Assembly: GCF_002896555.1 (NCBI RefSeq)
Contig: NZ_MNLH01000001.1
Coordinates: 186,001-250,000, forward strand
Reading direction: 5' to 3'
DNA length: 64,000 nt
DNA from: Gardnerella coleohominis
Lineage (GTDB): Bacteria; Actinomycetota; Actinomycetes; Actinomycetales; Bifidobacteriaceae
Of this stretch, positions 1 to 12,243 are shown one piece after another. A program made the position numbers and the translations under genes. A model generated the notes under the pieces. That model saw nothing but the letters and a program-made list of their open reading frames with translations. It did no database searches and was not told where the DNA came from. Each line of letters starts with the position of its first letter. The stretch's first letter is position 1.

Positions 1-1031
1 GTGTCAGAAATATTGGTGTTTGTAGCATTATCAGATTTATTTCCAACTTTAGCTGATGTATTGCCTCTGTTGGAACTATGATTTGCTTTCACATTCAGTT
101 TGGAAGGTGCACTAACTTTTTCATTTCCGTTTGAAGAATTCTTTGGCGCGGATGCGGATGATTTATTTACGTAATCCGCAAGAGTGTTTACTTCATTTTG
201 ATTGTTTAATTGTGAATCTTCACTGGAATCAAATTGATTTGCATCGTTAGAAACTGCTAATGAATTTGCGTTAGAGTTTTTATCGTTAAGCTCCCATTGA
301 GAAATAGCGCGTTCAATTCTTGCTGAACGTATTGAATTTCCAGGAAGTTCACTATTTTCAAAAGGAAAAGCCGCATTTACATTATCTCGATAAGGAGTAG
401 TGAATGAAGACTTATTTGTATTTACGTGAGCTGAAGATGTTATTTCTTCGCCAAGCAAAAGTCTAGAGGAAGGATTCATGCACGAAACAGTATTGTCATG
501 CATGTTCCAAGTCCATTCAGCTTTAATTGTTCGAGTAGCAGTGTTGAATTGAGCAACAATTCGCCATGGTTCAAGTCCTCTACGAGTGGCTTTCCATTTC
601 ACTGTTTCCATTCCAATGCGAGCTTTTGCTAGTGTTCGCTCGATTAAATCTGAAAGAGTTCGCATATTACTTTGCTTAGGAGCTGGAACAGCTAAGAATT
701 GCTCTATAGCGTATTGCTTTTCTGTTTCGACGCCAGCAGAGAATCTTCTAACCTGCGATTCGCTAATATGATAGCGTTGCGAGACATGAGCTGGGTCAAT
801 ACCTGCTCGAATAAGGGCTTGAATTTGTGATATAGGAAGCGCACTAGATGTTGAGGTTCCTTCTTCGGATTTCTCACTACTTTTATCTTTAATGCGCTGT
901 GATTCTGTTATGGCGTGCTTCAGCGTGTCGTCCATGAAAATTTTTAACGGCGTGTTTTCGAAAATAAAAATTAAATCGCCATTCTCATCCACATGATCGA
1001 AACTCGCCGTTTTTGGCGGATTTTCAAGCAT
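1..1031 (-). CDS. sepH: Septation protein SepH (DUF3071 type), 3' end cut by window
   Basis: The reading frame runs leftward from an ATG at 1031 and stays open to the window edge, so the C-terminus is missing. The visible protein begins MLENPPKTASFDHVDENG. It contains a helix-turn-helix-like stretch (roughly residues 70-95, with SQIQALIRAGIDPAHVSQRY) followed by a conserved block with TLAKARIGMETVKWKATRRG. This combination is typical of actinobacterial SepH, an FtsZ-interacting protein that promotes Z-ring assembly. The distal part turns into a long Ser/Asn/Lys-rich low-complexity region. A GAGGAAAG ribosome binding site precedes the ATG. It is divergent from the DUF4193 gene. The family call rests on motif memory; the truncated end cannot be assessed. 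Confidence 0.75.
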   Translation of the reverse strand, partial: MLENPPKTASFDHVDENGDLIFIFENTPLKIFMDDTLKHAITESQRIKDKSSEKSEEGTSTSSALPISQIQALIRAGIDPAHVSQRYHISESQVRRFSAGVETEKQYAIEQFLAVPAPKQSNMRTLSDLIERTLAKARIGMETVKWKATRRGLEPWRIVAQFNTATRTIKAEWTWNMHDNTVSCMNPSSRLLLGEEITSSAHVNTNKSSFTTPYRDNVNAAFPFENSELPGNSIRSARIERAISQWELNDKNSNANSLAVSNDANQFDSSEDSQLNNQNEVNTLADYVNKSSASAPKNSSNGNEKVSAPSKLNVKANHSSNRGNTSAKVGNKSDNATNTNISD

Positions 1032-1191
1032 TGTACACCACTTTCCTCGCTTCCAACAATACTATCTATATACTTTAGTCTATACTCTGCATTCTTTAAC
1101 ATTTTACATATATTTAAAAACGTGTATTCTGTGCGGGGTGGCATTCATGTATGCTATGCGCGTAGAAGCTTTAGAGAACGAAAGGACCATA

Positions 1192-1485
1192 ATGGCACAA
1201 GATTATGATTCCCCTCGTAGTAAAGATGAGGATGAAGAGTCATTGCAAGCGTTAATCAAGGGTTCGCAGAACTCTTCTAATGAGATTGACGATGATGAGA
1301 ATGCTATTGCTGAAGATTATGAGTTGCCTGGTGCAGATCTTAGTGGTGAAGATGCATCTGTGACAGTAATTCCTATGCAAGGTGATGAATTTATTTGCTC
1401 AGAATGCTTCTTGGTTAAGCATCGCAGTCAGCTTGCTGAATCTTCTACTGAAAACCATCCTATTTGCAAGGAGTGCGCAGCTTAA
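1192..1485 (+). CDS. DUF4193 zinc-ribbon protein
   Basis: This 97-residue acidic protein matches the actinobacterial DUF4193 pattern: an N-terminal MAQDYDSPR start, an acidic middle, then [17 protein letters not shown] and a final PICKECAA. The two CxxC pairs probably bind zinc. Its function is not established. An in-frame ATG exists 54 bases upstream, but the start at 1192 matches the family N-terminus and has AAAGGA seven bases ahead. The stop overlaps the dut start as TAATG (1483-1487), so the two genes are probably translationally coupled. Confidence 0.8.
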   Translation: MAQDYDSPRSKDEDEESLQALIKGSQNSSNEIDDDENAIAEDYELPGADLSGEDASVTVIPMQGDEFICSECFLVKHRSQLAESSTENHPICKECAA

Positions 1486-1964
1486 TGGCATATGATGAAA
1501 CTTATAACGGACCAGAACAGTTAGAGGTGCTTATTAGTTATCTCGATAATGATTCTGAGCCGATGGAGCCTCTTCATTATGCTCATGCTTCGGATGCTGG
1601 TGCGGATTTGCGTACTACTCAAGATTTTGTTTTGAAACCTTTTGAGCGTGCGCTTGTTCCGACTGGAGTCGCGATTGCGTTGCCTGCAGGATACGTTGCC
1701 CTTGTACACCCGCGTTCTGGTCTTGCAGTTAAGCAAGGAGTTACTGTTTTGAATGCTCCTGGAACTGTGGATGCTGGTTATCGCGGTGAGATTAAGGTTC
1801 CGCTTATTAATTTGGATCCTGAGCATACGGCTGAATTCCATAGAGGAGATCGTATAGCTCAATTAGTAATTCAAAGATACGTAAAGGCTGATTTTATTCC
1901 TGCTGAAAAACTTCCTTCTTCAGACCGATCTGATAAAGGTTTTGGCTCAACAGGATTGCAATAA
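1485..1964 (+). CDS. dut: Deoxyuridine 5'-triphosphate nucleotidohydrolase (dUTPase)
   Basis: It hydrolyses dUTP to dUMP and pyrophosphate, limiting uracil misincorporation and supplying dUMP. All five trimeric dUTPase motifs are present in the 159-residue product. Motif 1 is DAGADL near residue 37 and motif 2 is PRSGLA at 76. Motif 3 is [11 protein letters not shown] at 93, with the catalytic Asp96. Motif 4 is GDRIAQLV at 121 and motif 5 is the glycine-rich [10 protein letters not shown] at 148. The chosen ATG at 1485 overlaps the stop of the DUF4193 gene; an in-frame upstream ATG at 1464 would lie inside that gene. A strong hairpin at 1979-2008 follows. Confidence 0.95.
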   Translation: MAYDETYNGPEQLEVLISYLDNDSEPMEPLHYAHASDAGADLRTTQDFVLKPFERALVPTGVAIALPAGYVALVHPRSGLAVKQGVTVLNAPGTVDAGYRGEIKVPLINLDPEHTAEFHRGDRIAQLVIQRYVKADFIPAEKLPSSDRSDKGFGSTGLQ

Positions 1965-1978
1965 ATAAATATGCTTAT

Positions 1979-2020
1979 AAATCCGACTTGCTTGCGCTTG
2001 TCGGATTTGTCGTAAGTTTT
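1979..2020 (+). terminator. Hairpin downstream of dut
   Basis: A perfect 9-bp stem (AAATCCGAC at 1979-1987 with GTCGGATTT at 2000-2008) is followed by a T-rich stretch. It lies between dut and rel and is probably an intrinsic terminator for the DUF4193-dut transcript. Confidence 0.6.
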
Positions 2021-2155
2021 ACAATATTTACTGATATTTTTTGAATTTATTATCATTTGTTCAAAGAATATCCATATTTTTTATGTTATTCAACAATTTA
2101 GTTATCGGATTTTGTTGAAACATGTAGGATAGTGTTAAACGGGAGGTGATGTACG

Positions 2156-4495
2156 ATGGGCGAATCGCAAGAAGAAATAAAGGGTGCTAATAAATTAGGT
2201 TGCGAAATTAGTAATGAACCTAATAACCCATTGTGCCCAATTTTACGAATGTGCCAATGGCATCATCCCGGTGAAAATATGGATATACTTCATCGTGCTT
2301 ATAAGAGAGCAGTGAAGCAGCATACGGGTCAGCGTCGTAAATCAGGAGAGCCATATATTATTCACCCTCTTGCAGTGGCGCAAATTCTTGCAGATCTTGG
2401 CATGGGACCAGTAGTTGTTGCAGCAGGATTATTGCATGACACGGTTGAAGATACAGACTATACGCTAGAAGAGTGTAGGGCTGATTTTGGAGATACGGTA
2501 GCAGGTTTAGTTGATGGTGTTACCAAAATCTCGAATATGGAATATGGAGATAACGCTCAAGCTGAAACCATACGAAAAATGGTTGTAGCAATGAGTAGGG
2601 ATGTGCGAGTTTTAGTGGTAAAGCTTGCAGACCGATTGCATAATGCTCGTACATGGAGGTACGTTAAAGCATCAAGCTCGCATAAAAAAGCTCGTGAAAC
2701 TCTAGATGTTTATGCTCCTCTTGCAAATAGACTTGGTATGAATGCGATTAAAACAGAGCTTGAAGAATTAAGTTTTAAGGTTTTATATCCAAAAATTTAC
2801 AATGAAATCGTTGTTTTAGTTGCTCGTAGGGCTGGTCAGCGTGAAGTTTATTTACGCCAGATTCTTGAAGAAATCAACGAAGATTTAGCTGAGCAGCATG
2901 TTAAAGCTTCTGTTAAAGGCCGTCCAAAAGATTATTTCTCGATTTATCAAAAGATGATTGTTCGAGGCCATGATTTTGAAAATATATATGATCTTGTGGG
3001 CGTACGAATAATTGTTGATTCAATTCGAGATTGTTATGCCGCATTAGGTGCCGTGCATGCGCGCTGGAGCCCTGTTCCTGGGCGTTTTAAGGACTATATA
3101 GCAACGCCTAAGCTAAACATGTATCAAAGTTTGCACACTACTGTTGTAGGGCCTGGCGGAAAGCCTGTTGAAATTCAGATTCGTACATGGGATATGCACA
3201 GGCGTGCTGAATTTGGTATTGCTGCACACTGGAAGTATAAAGCTAATGGTCAGGCTGGTCGCGCTTTAAGTAAGCCAGACAATGATGATTTAAAGCGTGA
3301 AAAGGAAGATCGTAAAGAACTTAGCGAAGCAGATAATCTTAAGTGGATTCAGCAGCTTGCCGATTGGACTAGTGAAACACCTGATTCGGATGAGTTTTTA
3401 GGATCTTTAAAACAAGATTTAGGAGCTTCAGAAGTATACGTCTTTACTCCTAAGGGGAGTATTGTTGCTCTTCCTCAAGACGCAACTCCAGTAGATTTTG
3501 CTTATTCTGTGCACACTGAAGTTGGTCATCGCATGATGGGCGCTCGCGTTAACGGCCGTCTTGTGCCTCTTGATACTAAGCTTGTTAATGGAGATACTGT
3601 TGAAGTCTTGACGTCAAAGTCAGATACTGCTGGCCCATCTAGAGATTGGCTTAGCTTCGTAAAGTCTCCTCGTGCTCGTAATAAGATTCGTCAGTGGTTC
3701 AGCAAGGAACGTCGTTCTGAGGCCATTGAAGAGGGTAAGGATGAGCTAACTCGTGCTATGCGTAAGCGTAACTTGCCTATCTCTACTTTGATGACTCCGC
3801 AGGCTTTAATTGGCGTCGCAGATGAGTTGAATATTGCACCTAATGTTGAATCTGTTTATGCAGCTATTGGCGAAGGTCAAGTTTCAACACAGAATGTTAT
3901 TTCTAGACTTGTTAAAGATGCTGGTGCAGATGAGGTTGATGAAGAGGTTGAGCAGGAAGCTTTGCCTTTAAGAAGACCTGAGCGTGCGCGTAAAACTAAT
4001 GGCGCTCTTGGTGTATCAGTTAAAGGCGTTGGTGACGTTTGGGTTAAGCTTGCGCGTTGCTGTATGCCTGTTCCTGGAGACAATATAGTTGGTTTTATTA
4101 CGCGTAATCAAGGCGTTTCTGTTCATAGAACTGATTGCCAGAATATGATTGGTTTGCAAAAAACTCAGTCTGAGCGTGTGATTCCTGTGCAATGGACAAG
4201 CGATAAGGGTTTGTTCATGGTTAAAGTTCAGGTTGAAGCTTTGGATCGTCAGCATCTTCTTTCAGATGTTACTAAAGTGCTTTCTGATCACGGAGTAAAT
4301 ATTATTTCCGGATCTATTGCTACTGGAGACGACAGAGTTGCTACAAGCCAATTTGCTTTTGAAATGGCAGATCCTCAGCATCTGAATACTTTGCTTGCCG
4401 CTATTCGCAAGATTGAAGGTGTTTTTGATGTTTACAGGATTACGGGCGCTAAAGATAGTGCTGAGCCAAGACTTAGGAAAATGGAACGAGATTAA
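2156..4495 (+). CDS. rel: Bifunctional (p)ppGpp synthetase/hydrolase (RSH)
   Basis: It makes and degrades the alarmone (p)ppGpp and so controls the stringent response. The HD hydrolase domain (about residues 45-200) keeps its metal and catalytic residues (H70, H94-D95, E98-D99 and KLADRLHNART). The RelA/SpoT synthetase domain (about 250-390) has GRFKDYIATPKLNMYQSLHT and VEIQIRTWDMHRRAEFGIAA. A TGS domain follows near 425-490, then a zinc-finger-like segment with adjacent cysteines (LARCCMPVPGD, about 632) and a C-terminal ACT domain (about 690-765). Both catalytic domains look intact, as expected for the single long RSH of actinobacteria. GGGAGGTGAT lies just before the ATG. Confidence 0.95.
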   Translation: MGESQEEIKGANKLGCEISNEPNNPLCPILRMCQWHHPGENMDILHRAYKRAVKQHTGQRRKSGEPYIIHPLAVAQILADLGMGPVVVAAGLLHDTVEDTDYTLEECRADFGDTVAGLVDGVTKISNMEYGDNAQAETIRKMVVAMSRDVRVLVVKLADRLHNARTWRYVKASSSHKKARETLDVYAPLANRLGMNAIKTELEELSFKVLYPKIYNEIVVLVARRAGQREVYLRQILEEINEDLAEQHVKASVKGRPKDYFSIYQKMIVRGHDFENIYDLVGVRIIVDSIRDCYAALGAVHARWSPVPGRFKDYIATPKLNMYQSLHTTVVGPGGKPVEIQIRTWDMHRRAEFGIAAHWKYKANGQAGRALSKPDNDDLKREKEDRKELSEADNLKWIQQLADWTSETPDSDEFLGSLKQDLGASEVYVFTPKGSIVALPQDATPVDFAYSVHTEVGHRMMGARVNGRLVPLDTKLVNGDTVEVLTSKSDTAGPSRDWLSFVKSPRARNKIRQWFSKERRSEAIEEGKDELTRAMRKRNLPISTLMTPQALIGVADELNIAPNVESVYAAIGEGQVSTQNVISRLVKDAGADEVDEEVEQEALPLRRPERARKTNGALGVSVKGVGDVWVKLARCCMPVPGDNIVGFITRNQGVSVHRTDCQNMIGLQKTQSERVIPVQWTSDKGLFMVKVQVEALDRQHLLSDVTKVLSDHGVNIISGSIATGDDRVATSQFAFEMADPQHLNTLLAAIRKIEGVFDVYRITGAKDSAEPRLRKMERD

Positions 4496-4566
4496 TTAAC
4501 GGTTACTTTTTTAACGTTTATTTTTTGACGTTTATTTTTGACATTTACTTTAAAATTATTTAATAA

Positions 4567-4605
4567 AAAGCGAGTCTTTAGAAACTTAAACTAAAGACTC
4601 GCTTT
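4567..4605. terminator. Bidirectional terminator between rel and thiEC
   Basis: A perfect 15-bp inverted repeat (4567-4581 with 4591-4605) is flanked by A-rich and T-rich sequence. It separates the convergent rel and thiEC genes and can serve both strands. A weaker second hairpin (GTTAGG at 4646 with CCTAAC at 4673) lies closer to thiEC. Confidence 0.8.
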
Positions 4606-4693
4606 GAAATATCAGTAACTTTACTTCTCAGTATCAAAGACTTTAGTTAGGCATATTCTCAACGCAAATATACCTAACTAACATTTTTAAATA

Positions 4694-7440
<2,747 letters not shown>

Positions 7441-7526
7441 AAAATGTTGTGACTTCTATATTTTACACGAGTACGTGCATTTAATAAGCAATAGGTATGT
7501 TGCGATAAAAGATTGCAATTAAAATA

Positions 7527-7561
7527 AAACTGTCTGAACGATTATTTCGCGCAGACAGTTT
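7527..7561 (-). terminator. Terminator of the metNI operon
   Basis: A 10-bp perfect stem (7527-7536 with 7552-7561) is followed on the minus strand by TTTTATTTT. It lies just after metI and before the thiEC riboswitch. Confidence 0.8.
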
Positions 7562-7587
7562 GATTAGTTTTAATATATTTGTATTTT

Positions 7588-8268
7588 TCAGCGTTCGTGA
7601 TGATTAATTGAACGAGAAATAAAATCTCCCAAGCTTTGCACAATTTGTACGAGAATGACGCAAAGAATAACAGCTACTGTCATTACATCGTATTGATAAC
7701 GCTGGTATCCGTATCGTATTGCAATATCTCCGAGTCCGCCTGCGCCAACTGTTCCAGCCATTGCAGAGAATCCAAAAAGCGTAATAAATGTAAGTGCAGC
7801 TCCGCGAATTAGCGAAGGTAAAGATTCCCATAATAGTACTTTGCAAACAATTTGTAATTTGCTTGCACCAAAGCTTTGTGCTGCTTCAATTAAGCTTCCG
7901 TCAACTTCAGCTAAAGATTGCTCAACAACTCTAGCAACGAATGGTGCAGCTGTAATTACCAGAGGCACAATAGCTCCAGGAACCCCAAGAGATGTTCCAA
8001 CTATAAGACGAGTGAAAGGAATTATTGCAACTAGCAAAATAATAAAAGGCACTGAACGTACGATATTAACAATCCAGCCGAGAACTGTGTTAATTGGCGC
8101 GTTAGGACAAATACCTTTTTTGTTTGACGTAATTAGAAGTACGCCAATAGGAAGACCAATAATATACGCAAAAAGTGTTGCAACTGATGTCATTACAAGT
8201 GTGTCTTGCACGCCTTCAATAAGTAAGTCGCCGTAGTCATTAATAAATTGTGTAGTAGCTTCTAACAT
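7588..8268 (-). CDS. metI: Methionine ABC transporter permease MetI
   Basis: This 226-residue polytopic inner-membrane permease has about five hydrophobic helices. Its MetI/BPD_transp_1 signature lies near residues 140-160 (LIEAAQSFGASKLQIVCKVL), the EAA loop that contacts the ATPase. It starts two bases after the metN stop, so the two are co-transcribed. With MetN and the lipoprotein MetQ it forms a methionine importer of the methionine uptake transporter family. Methionine rather than a related amino acid is inferred from the family and the neighbouring MetQ. Confidence 0.9.
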   Translation of the reverse strand: MLEATTQFINDYGDLLIEGVQDTLVMTSVATLFAYIIGLPIGVLLITSNKKGICPNAPINTVLGWIVNIVRSVPFIILLVAIIPFTRLIVGTSLGVPGAIVPLVITAAPFVARVVEQSLAEVDGSLIEAAQSFGASKLQIVCKVLLWESLPSLIRGAALTFITLFGFSAMAGTVGAGGLGDIAIRYGYQRYQYDVMTVAVILCVILVQIVQSLGDFISRSINHHER

Positions 8269-8270
8269 TT

Positions 8271-9107
8271 TTATTTCACCTCATTGTTAAGCGCGTTTTT
8301 AGGTGTGTTTGTTGCCTCATTTGTTGACGCGTTTGCAGACTTGTTTGTAGGTTTTTCGCGATGATTTTCCTGCTTTTCATCCGCAATAAGTGTGCGCAAA
8401 ATATCGCTTTGTGGATTTGCAAAAAGCGTATCCGTGTCACCCAGTTCCACAATGCGTCCGCCATCAATCATTGCAACTCGATCGCAAATATTACGAGCTA
8501 CAGCTAACGAATGCGTAATAATAACAAGAGTTACGTTAAGCTCACGGTTAATTTTGCTCAATAAGTTTAGAATCTGTGCAGTAGTTGTTGAATCAAGCGC
8601 GCTTGTTGCTTCGTCACAAAGCATTATAGAAGGATTATTAGCTAGCGCTCGCGCAATTGCCACGCGCTGCTGCTGTCCGCCTGAAAGTTGGCTAGGGTAG
8701 CGATTTGCAAAATCTTTTAAGCCTACTAAGTCAAGCAAATAGTTTGCGCGTTCTTCTCGTTTCGTTTTTGGAGTGTGGTTCAACTCTAACGGGAACGTTA
8801 CGTTTCTTAATACTGTGCGCTGCTGGAAAAGGCTAAAATTCTGGAAAATCATGCCAATATTTGTGCGCACTTTTGCAAGTTCTTTATCTTTTACTTCGCT
8901 AATATCATTTCCGTCAATAATTATTTTTCCAGAAGTTGGTCGCTCAAGCAGATTCATGCAACGAACTAGCGAAGACTTTCCAGCACCAGAGGAACCAAGA
9001 ATTCCGAATACTTCTCCCGATTCAATAGTGAAATTAATATCATGTAGTGCTTCATTCGTTTCGCTACCTTTGCCGTAGCTTTTGTGAAGATGTTCAATCT
9101 GAATCAT
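8271..9107 (-). CDS. metN: Methionine ABC transporter ATPase MetN, lacking the NIL domain
   Basis: This ATPase energises methionine uptake. Walker A is GSSGAGKSS (about residues 38-46), the ABC signature is LSGGQQQR, and Walker B is IMLCDEATSALD, followed by the switch His. The protein is 278 residues, against about 340 in classical MetN. After roughly residue 240 the usual NIL/C2 methionine-sensing domain is absent and is replaced by a Thr/Asn/Lys-rich low-complexity tail. AAGGAAA lies just before the ATG. The stop is two bases from metI. Confidence 0.92.
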   Translation of the reverse strand: MIQIEHLHKSYGKGSETNEALHDINFTIESGEVFGILGSSGAGKSSLVRCMNLLERPTSGKIIIDGNDISEVKDKELAKVRTNIGMIFQNFSLFQQRTVLRNVTFPLELNHTPKTKREERANYLLDLVGLKDFANRYPSQLSGGQQQRVAIARALANNPSIMLCDEATSALDSTTTAQILNLLSKINRELNVTLVIITHSLAVARNICDRVAMIDGGRIVELGDTDTLFANPQSDILRTLIADEKQENHREKPTNKSANASTNEATNTPKNALNNEVK

Positions 9108-9279
9108 GCTTTTCCTTAACAGATTATTGTTTTCGGCGTGAAATATACCAGCGTTTCATATTACGTTACGCACAAGTTATTATCCAGCATCGTATTTAAC
9201 TGTATTTATTTAACTATATTTATTTATTAGTTAACACTATGACTAGCGCGCGCATTACGTATATTACACTCTTATAAAA

Positions 9280-9323
9280 ATAATGCCGCAAGCGTACATG
9301 GAGAATACACATTGCGGCATTAT
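9280..9323 (-). terminator. Terminator downstream of metQ
   Basis: An 11-bp stem (9280-9290 with 9313-9323) is followed on the minus strand by ATTTTTAT. It sits between metQ and metN, so metQ may be expressed partly as its own transcript and at a different level from metNI. Confidence 0.75.
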
Positions 9324-9345
9324 ATGGCTACATTGTGAGTATTTT

Positions 9346-10179
9346 TTAGAAAACAGGAAGTACGGCACCCTTATAAGTTTTAGTAATATAATCGCGCACT
9401 TCGCTTGTCTTCAAAGCTTTAAGTAAGGCCTTGATTTTTTTAAAGTTTTCAGAACCCTTCTTTACAACGATAATGTTTTCGTAAGTTTTAGCTGCAACGC
9501 CTCCAACTTTTTCTGAAGCAAGTGGGTCTTTAATTGGATTGAAACCAGCCTGAATAGCGTAGTTACCGTTCATAGCAGCAAGGTCTACGTCCTTAATAGC
9601 AGTAGGAACTGTTGCTGCTTCAAGCTCTTTAAACTTCAAATTCTTAGGATTTTCAGTAATGTCTTTTGTAGTAGCGTTAATATCATTTGGATTCTTCAAC
9701 TTAATCAATCCAGCATCTTGCAAAAGAAGCAATGCGCGAGCCTCATTAGTAGGATCATTTGGAACTGCAACAGTTGCGCCATTTGCTAATGCTTTAATTG
9801 TCTTGGTTTTTCCTGGATACAATCCAAATGGCTCAAAATGAATTCCACCTACTGAAACAAGGTGAGTGCCTTTTTCCTTATTGAAATTATCAAGATAAGG
9901 CAGATGCTGATAATAGTTTGCGTCTACTTCGCCTTCCTCAGTAGCTGTGTTTGGCTGCACGTAGTCAGTAAATTCCTTTACTACTAACTTATAACCCTCT
10001 TTTTGCAAAATTGGCTTTACAGCTTTATTTAAGATTTCAGAATGAGGAGTAGGAGAAGCGGCAATTATAATAGTTTTATTATCTTCCTGAGCATTTTTAC
10101 GTGAACCGCATCCGCCTAAAGTTAATCCGACGAGTGAAGTTAAAGTGATAACTGCTGCAATAATTTTCTTACTATTCAT
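9346..10179 (-). CDS. metQ: Methionine-binding lipoprotein MetQ
   Basis: This is the substrate-binding lipoprotein of the methionine importer, anchored on the outer face of the membrane. The N-terminus is a signal peptide with lipobox LGGC, lipid-modified Cys24. The 277-residue protein has the NlpA/MetQ fold signatures, including TPHSEILNKAVKPIL, a YQHLPYLDNFN segment and VAVPNDPTNEARALLLL. AAGGAG precedes the ATG. It lies upstream of metN-metI on the same strand but is separated from them by 238 bases holding a terminator. Confidence 0.93.
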   Translation of the reverse strand: MNSKKIIAAVITLTSLVGLTLGGCGSRKNAQEDNKTIIIAASPTPHSEILNKAVKPILQKEGYKLVVKEFTDYVQPNTATEEGEVDANYYQHLPYLDNFNKEKGTHLVSVGGIHFEPFGLYPGKTKTIKALANGATVAVPNDPTNEARALLLLQDAGLIKLKNPNDINATTKDITENPKNLKFKELEAATVPTAIKDVDLAAMNGNYAIQAGFNPIKDPLASEKVGGVAAKTYENIIVVKKGSENFKKIKALLKALKTSEVRDYITKTYKGAVLPVF

Positions 10180-10545
10180 GCGTTTCTCCTTATATCTAAA
10201 TCTTAGTTATTGCTTTTATTTTTTGTTGTTTTAAATTATTTTGCTTTTTAATTTTTTAATCTTTTTTAATTTTGCTTTTTAATTTGCTCTTTTATTCTTT
10301 TGTCTTTTGTTCCCGTCTTCACTTCTTAAGTTTTTTCTTATCTCTTGTTTCTCTGCAATTTTTCCCCTTCGCGAGTAACAAAATCTCAATATATGAGAGA
10401 AAATCATTTAACGCTACTGTTTTAATATTTGTATTACTTATGACCAGTTAGAAAACGTTGTAAATAAAGGATAACTAAAAAATATTAAGTGTATAAATTT
10501 TGCAATATTATTAGTGATTTTTATTTTTCGATTACACTTATAAGC
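10180..10545. other. Divergent metQ/nadE intergenic region, strongly T-rich
   Basis: This 366-base region holds the divergent control sequences of metQ and nadE. From about 10206 to 10345 the plus strand is almost a T-run (repeated CTTTTTAATTTT-like units). The metQ leader transcript would therefore be very A-rich and unstructured. I see no SAM riboswitch consensus and no convincing paired -35/-10. No gene is supported here. Confidence 0.5.
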
Positions 10546-12243
10546 ATGAGTGTAATTCGTTTAGCATTAGCGCAGATTGATACTTGCGTAGGGAATATAG
10601 AATCAAACAGTGAAAAGATTTTGCAATACTGCAAAAATTCTAAGAAAAATAACGCGAGCATAGTCGTATTTCCTGAAATGACTTTAACTGGATATCCTAT
10701 TGAGGATCTTGCATTAAGGAATACTTTTCGTAAAGCTGCTAATAATGCTATATCTTCTCTTGCAAAGCGTTTATGCGAAGAAGAATTGTCCGATTTATAC
10801 GTAGTAGTTGGAACTGTTGGTTTAGATGAATCCTCAGGTAAGCCACGAAATCGTCTAGTTGTATTACACGACGGGAAAGTTATTCTTCACTACGATAAAC
10901 ACTTCTTACCAAATTATGGAGTTTTTGACGAGTTCAGAATCTTTTCTTCTGGAAATAAGTGCGAAATCCTACAAATTGATGATATGCGTATAGGTTTTGC
11001 TATTTGTGAAGATATTTGGCAAGACGGCGGTCCTGTAGCACAATTAGCAAAGAATAAAATTAATGTACTCGTAACTATGAATGGCTCTCCGTATGAAGAA
11101 GGCAAAACTGATATTAGAGTCAGATTAGCAAAACAAAGAGCATCTGAAGTTAACGCTCCACTAGTGTACGTAAACCAAGTTGGTGGACAAGATGATTTAG
11201 TTTTCGATGGAGGAAGTTTCGTAGTTGACTCTGACGGTACTTTGCTAGAACGATCAGCAATGTTTAAAGAAGATATTTCATACATTGATATCGATTCTTC
11301 TGCATCTAAACAAAAAATTTCAACTATTGAAAAAGAATTGGAACCAGACGAAGAAGTATATTGTGCTTGCGTACTTGGACTTCGTGACTACATGCGAAAA
11401 AACGGATTTAAAGGTGTTTGCTTAGGTCTTTCTGGAGGAATTGATTCTGCGCTAGTAGCAACAATGGCAGCAGACGCTTGCGGTGGTGAAAACGTATGGG
11501 GAATTTCAATGCCAAGCATGTATTCTTCAGATGGATCTAAAGACGATGCGCGCGATTTAGCTGATAGAATCGGCTCTCACTACGACGTGCAACCAATTGA
11601 ACCGCTTTTTAAAGCTTTCCAGAATCAGCTTGATTTGCAAGGTGTTGCTGCTGAAAATTTGCAAGCTCGAGTACGCGGTGTAATCGTAATGGCATATTCT
11701 AATTCAAAAGGATTGCTTGCGCTCGCAACAGGTAATAAGTCAGAACTTGCATGCGGATATTCTACTATTTATGGTGATGCTGTTGGAGGATACGCTCCTA
11801 TAAAAGATTTGTTTAAAACAAGGGTTTGGGCTCTTTCTCGTTGGCGCAATCGTGCTGCTAAAAATGGTATTGGACTTGGAATGTTGCCAATTGTTGGCGC
11901 TGAAGATTTAGAAATTTCGAAAGCTCCTGCAGATGGGATATTAATTCCGGTAAATTCAATTATTAAGCCTCCAAGTGCTGAGCTAAGACCTGGTCAGAAG
12001 GATTCAGATTCTTTGCCTGAATACGAATTGCTTGACAGAGTCTTAGAAGCTCATATTGAACTTGCTCATGGTCGTGAAGATTTACTATCTGATGGATTCG
12101 ATGAGCATACAGTTGACACTGTTATGCGATTAGTTGATCGTGCTGAATGGAAGCGTCGCCAATATCCGCTAGGACCGAAAGTTAGTTCTATTGCTTTTGG
12201 TAGAGATAGAAGAATGCCAGTAACAACAGCATTTCGTGAATAA
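10546..12243 (+). CDS. nadE: Glutamine-dependent NAD+ synthetase
   Basis: It amidates nicotinic acid adenine dinucleotide to NAD+ using glutamine-derived ammonia. The N-terminal nitrilase-type glutaminase has its triad: E44 in VFPEMTLTGYP, K118 in YDKHF and C154 in AICEDIW. The C-terminal synthetase domain has the ATP-binding SGGIDSALV motif near residue 298. The start at 10546 (MSVIRLALAQ) fits the family N-terminus and gives 565 residues. An in-frame upstream start at 10489 would add 19 unrelated residues. No clear Shine-Dalgarno precedes either. Confidence 0.93.
   Translation: MSVIRLALAQIDTCVGNIESNSEKILQYCKNSKKNNASIVVFPEMTLTGYPIEDLALRNTFRKAANNAISSLAKRLCEEELSDLYVVVGTVGLDESSGKPRNRLVVLHDGKVILHYDKHFLPNYGVFDEFRIFSSGNKCEILQIDDMRIGFAICEDIWQDGGPVAQLAKNKINVLVTMNGSPYEEGKTDIRVRLAKQRASEVNAPLVYVNQVGGQDDLVFDGGSFVVDSDGTLLERSAMFKEDISYIDIDSSASKQKISTIEKELEPDEEVYCACVLGLRDYMRKNGFKGVCLGLSGGIDSALVATMAADACGGENVWGISMPSMYSSDGSKDDARDLADRIGSHYDVQPIEPLFKAFQNQLDLQGVAAENLQARVRGVIVMAYSNSKGLLALATGNKSELACGYSTIYGDAVGGYAPIKDLFKTRVWALSRWRNRAAKNGIGLGMLPIVGAEDLEISKAPADGILIPVNSIIKPPSAELRPGQKDSDSLPEYELLDRVLEAHIELAHGREDLLSDGFDEHTVDTVMRLVDRAEWKRRQYPLGPKVSSIAFGRDRRMPVTTAFRE

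Noticed and set aside
10180-10488. SAM riboswitch upstream of metQ
   Set aside because: The minus-strand leader is A-rich and lacks the conserved SAM-I or SAM-II core segments.
10489-10545. Leaderless start or upstream extension of nadE
   Set aside because: The extra 19 codons do not resemble the family and a TATAAG just before the ATG is too close to act as a -10 for a leaderless transcript; the start at 10546 is simply kept with a weak initiation site.
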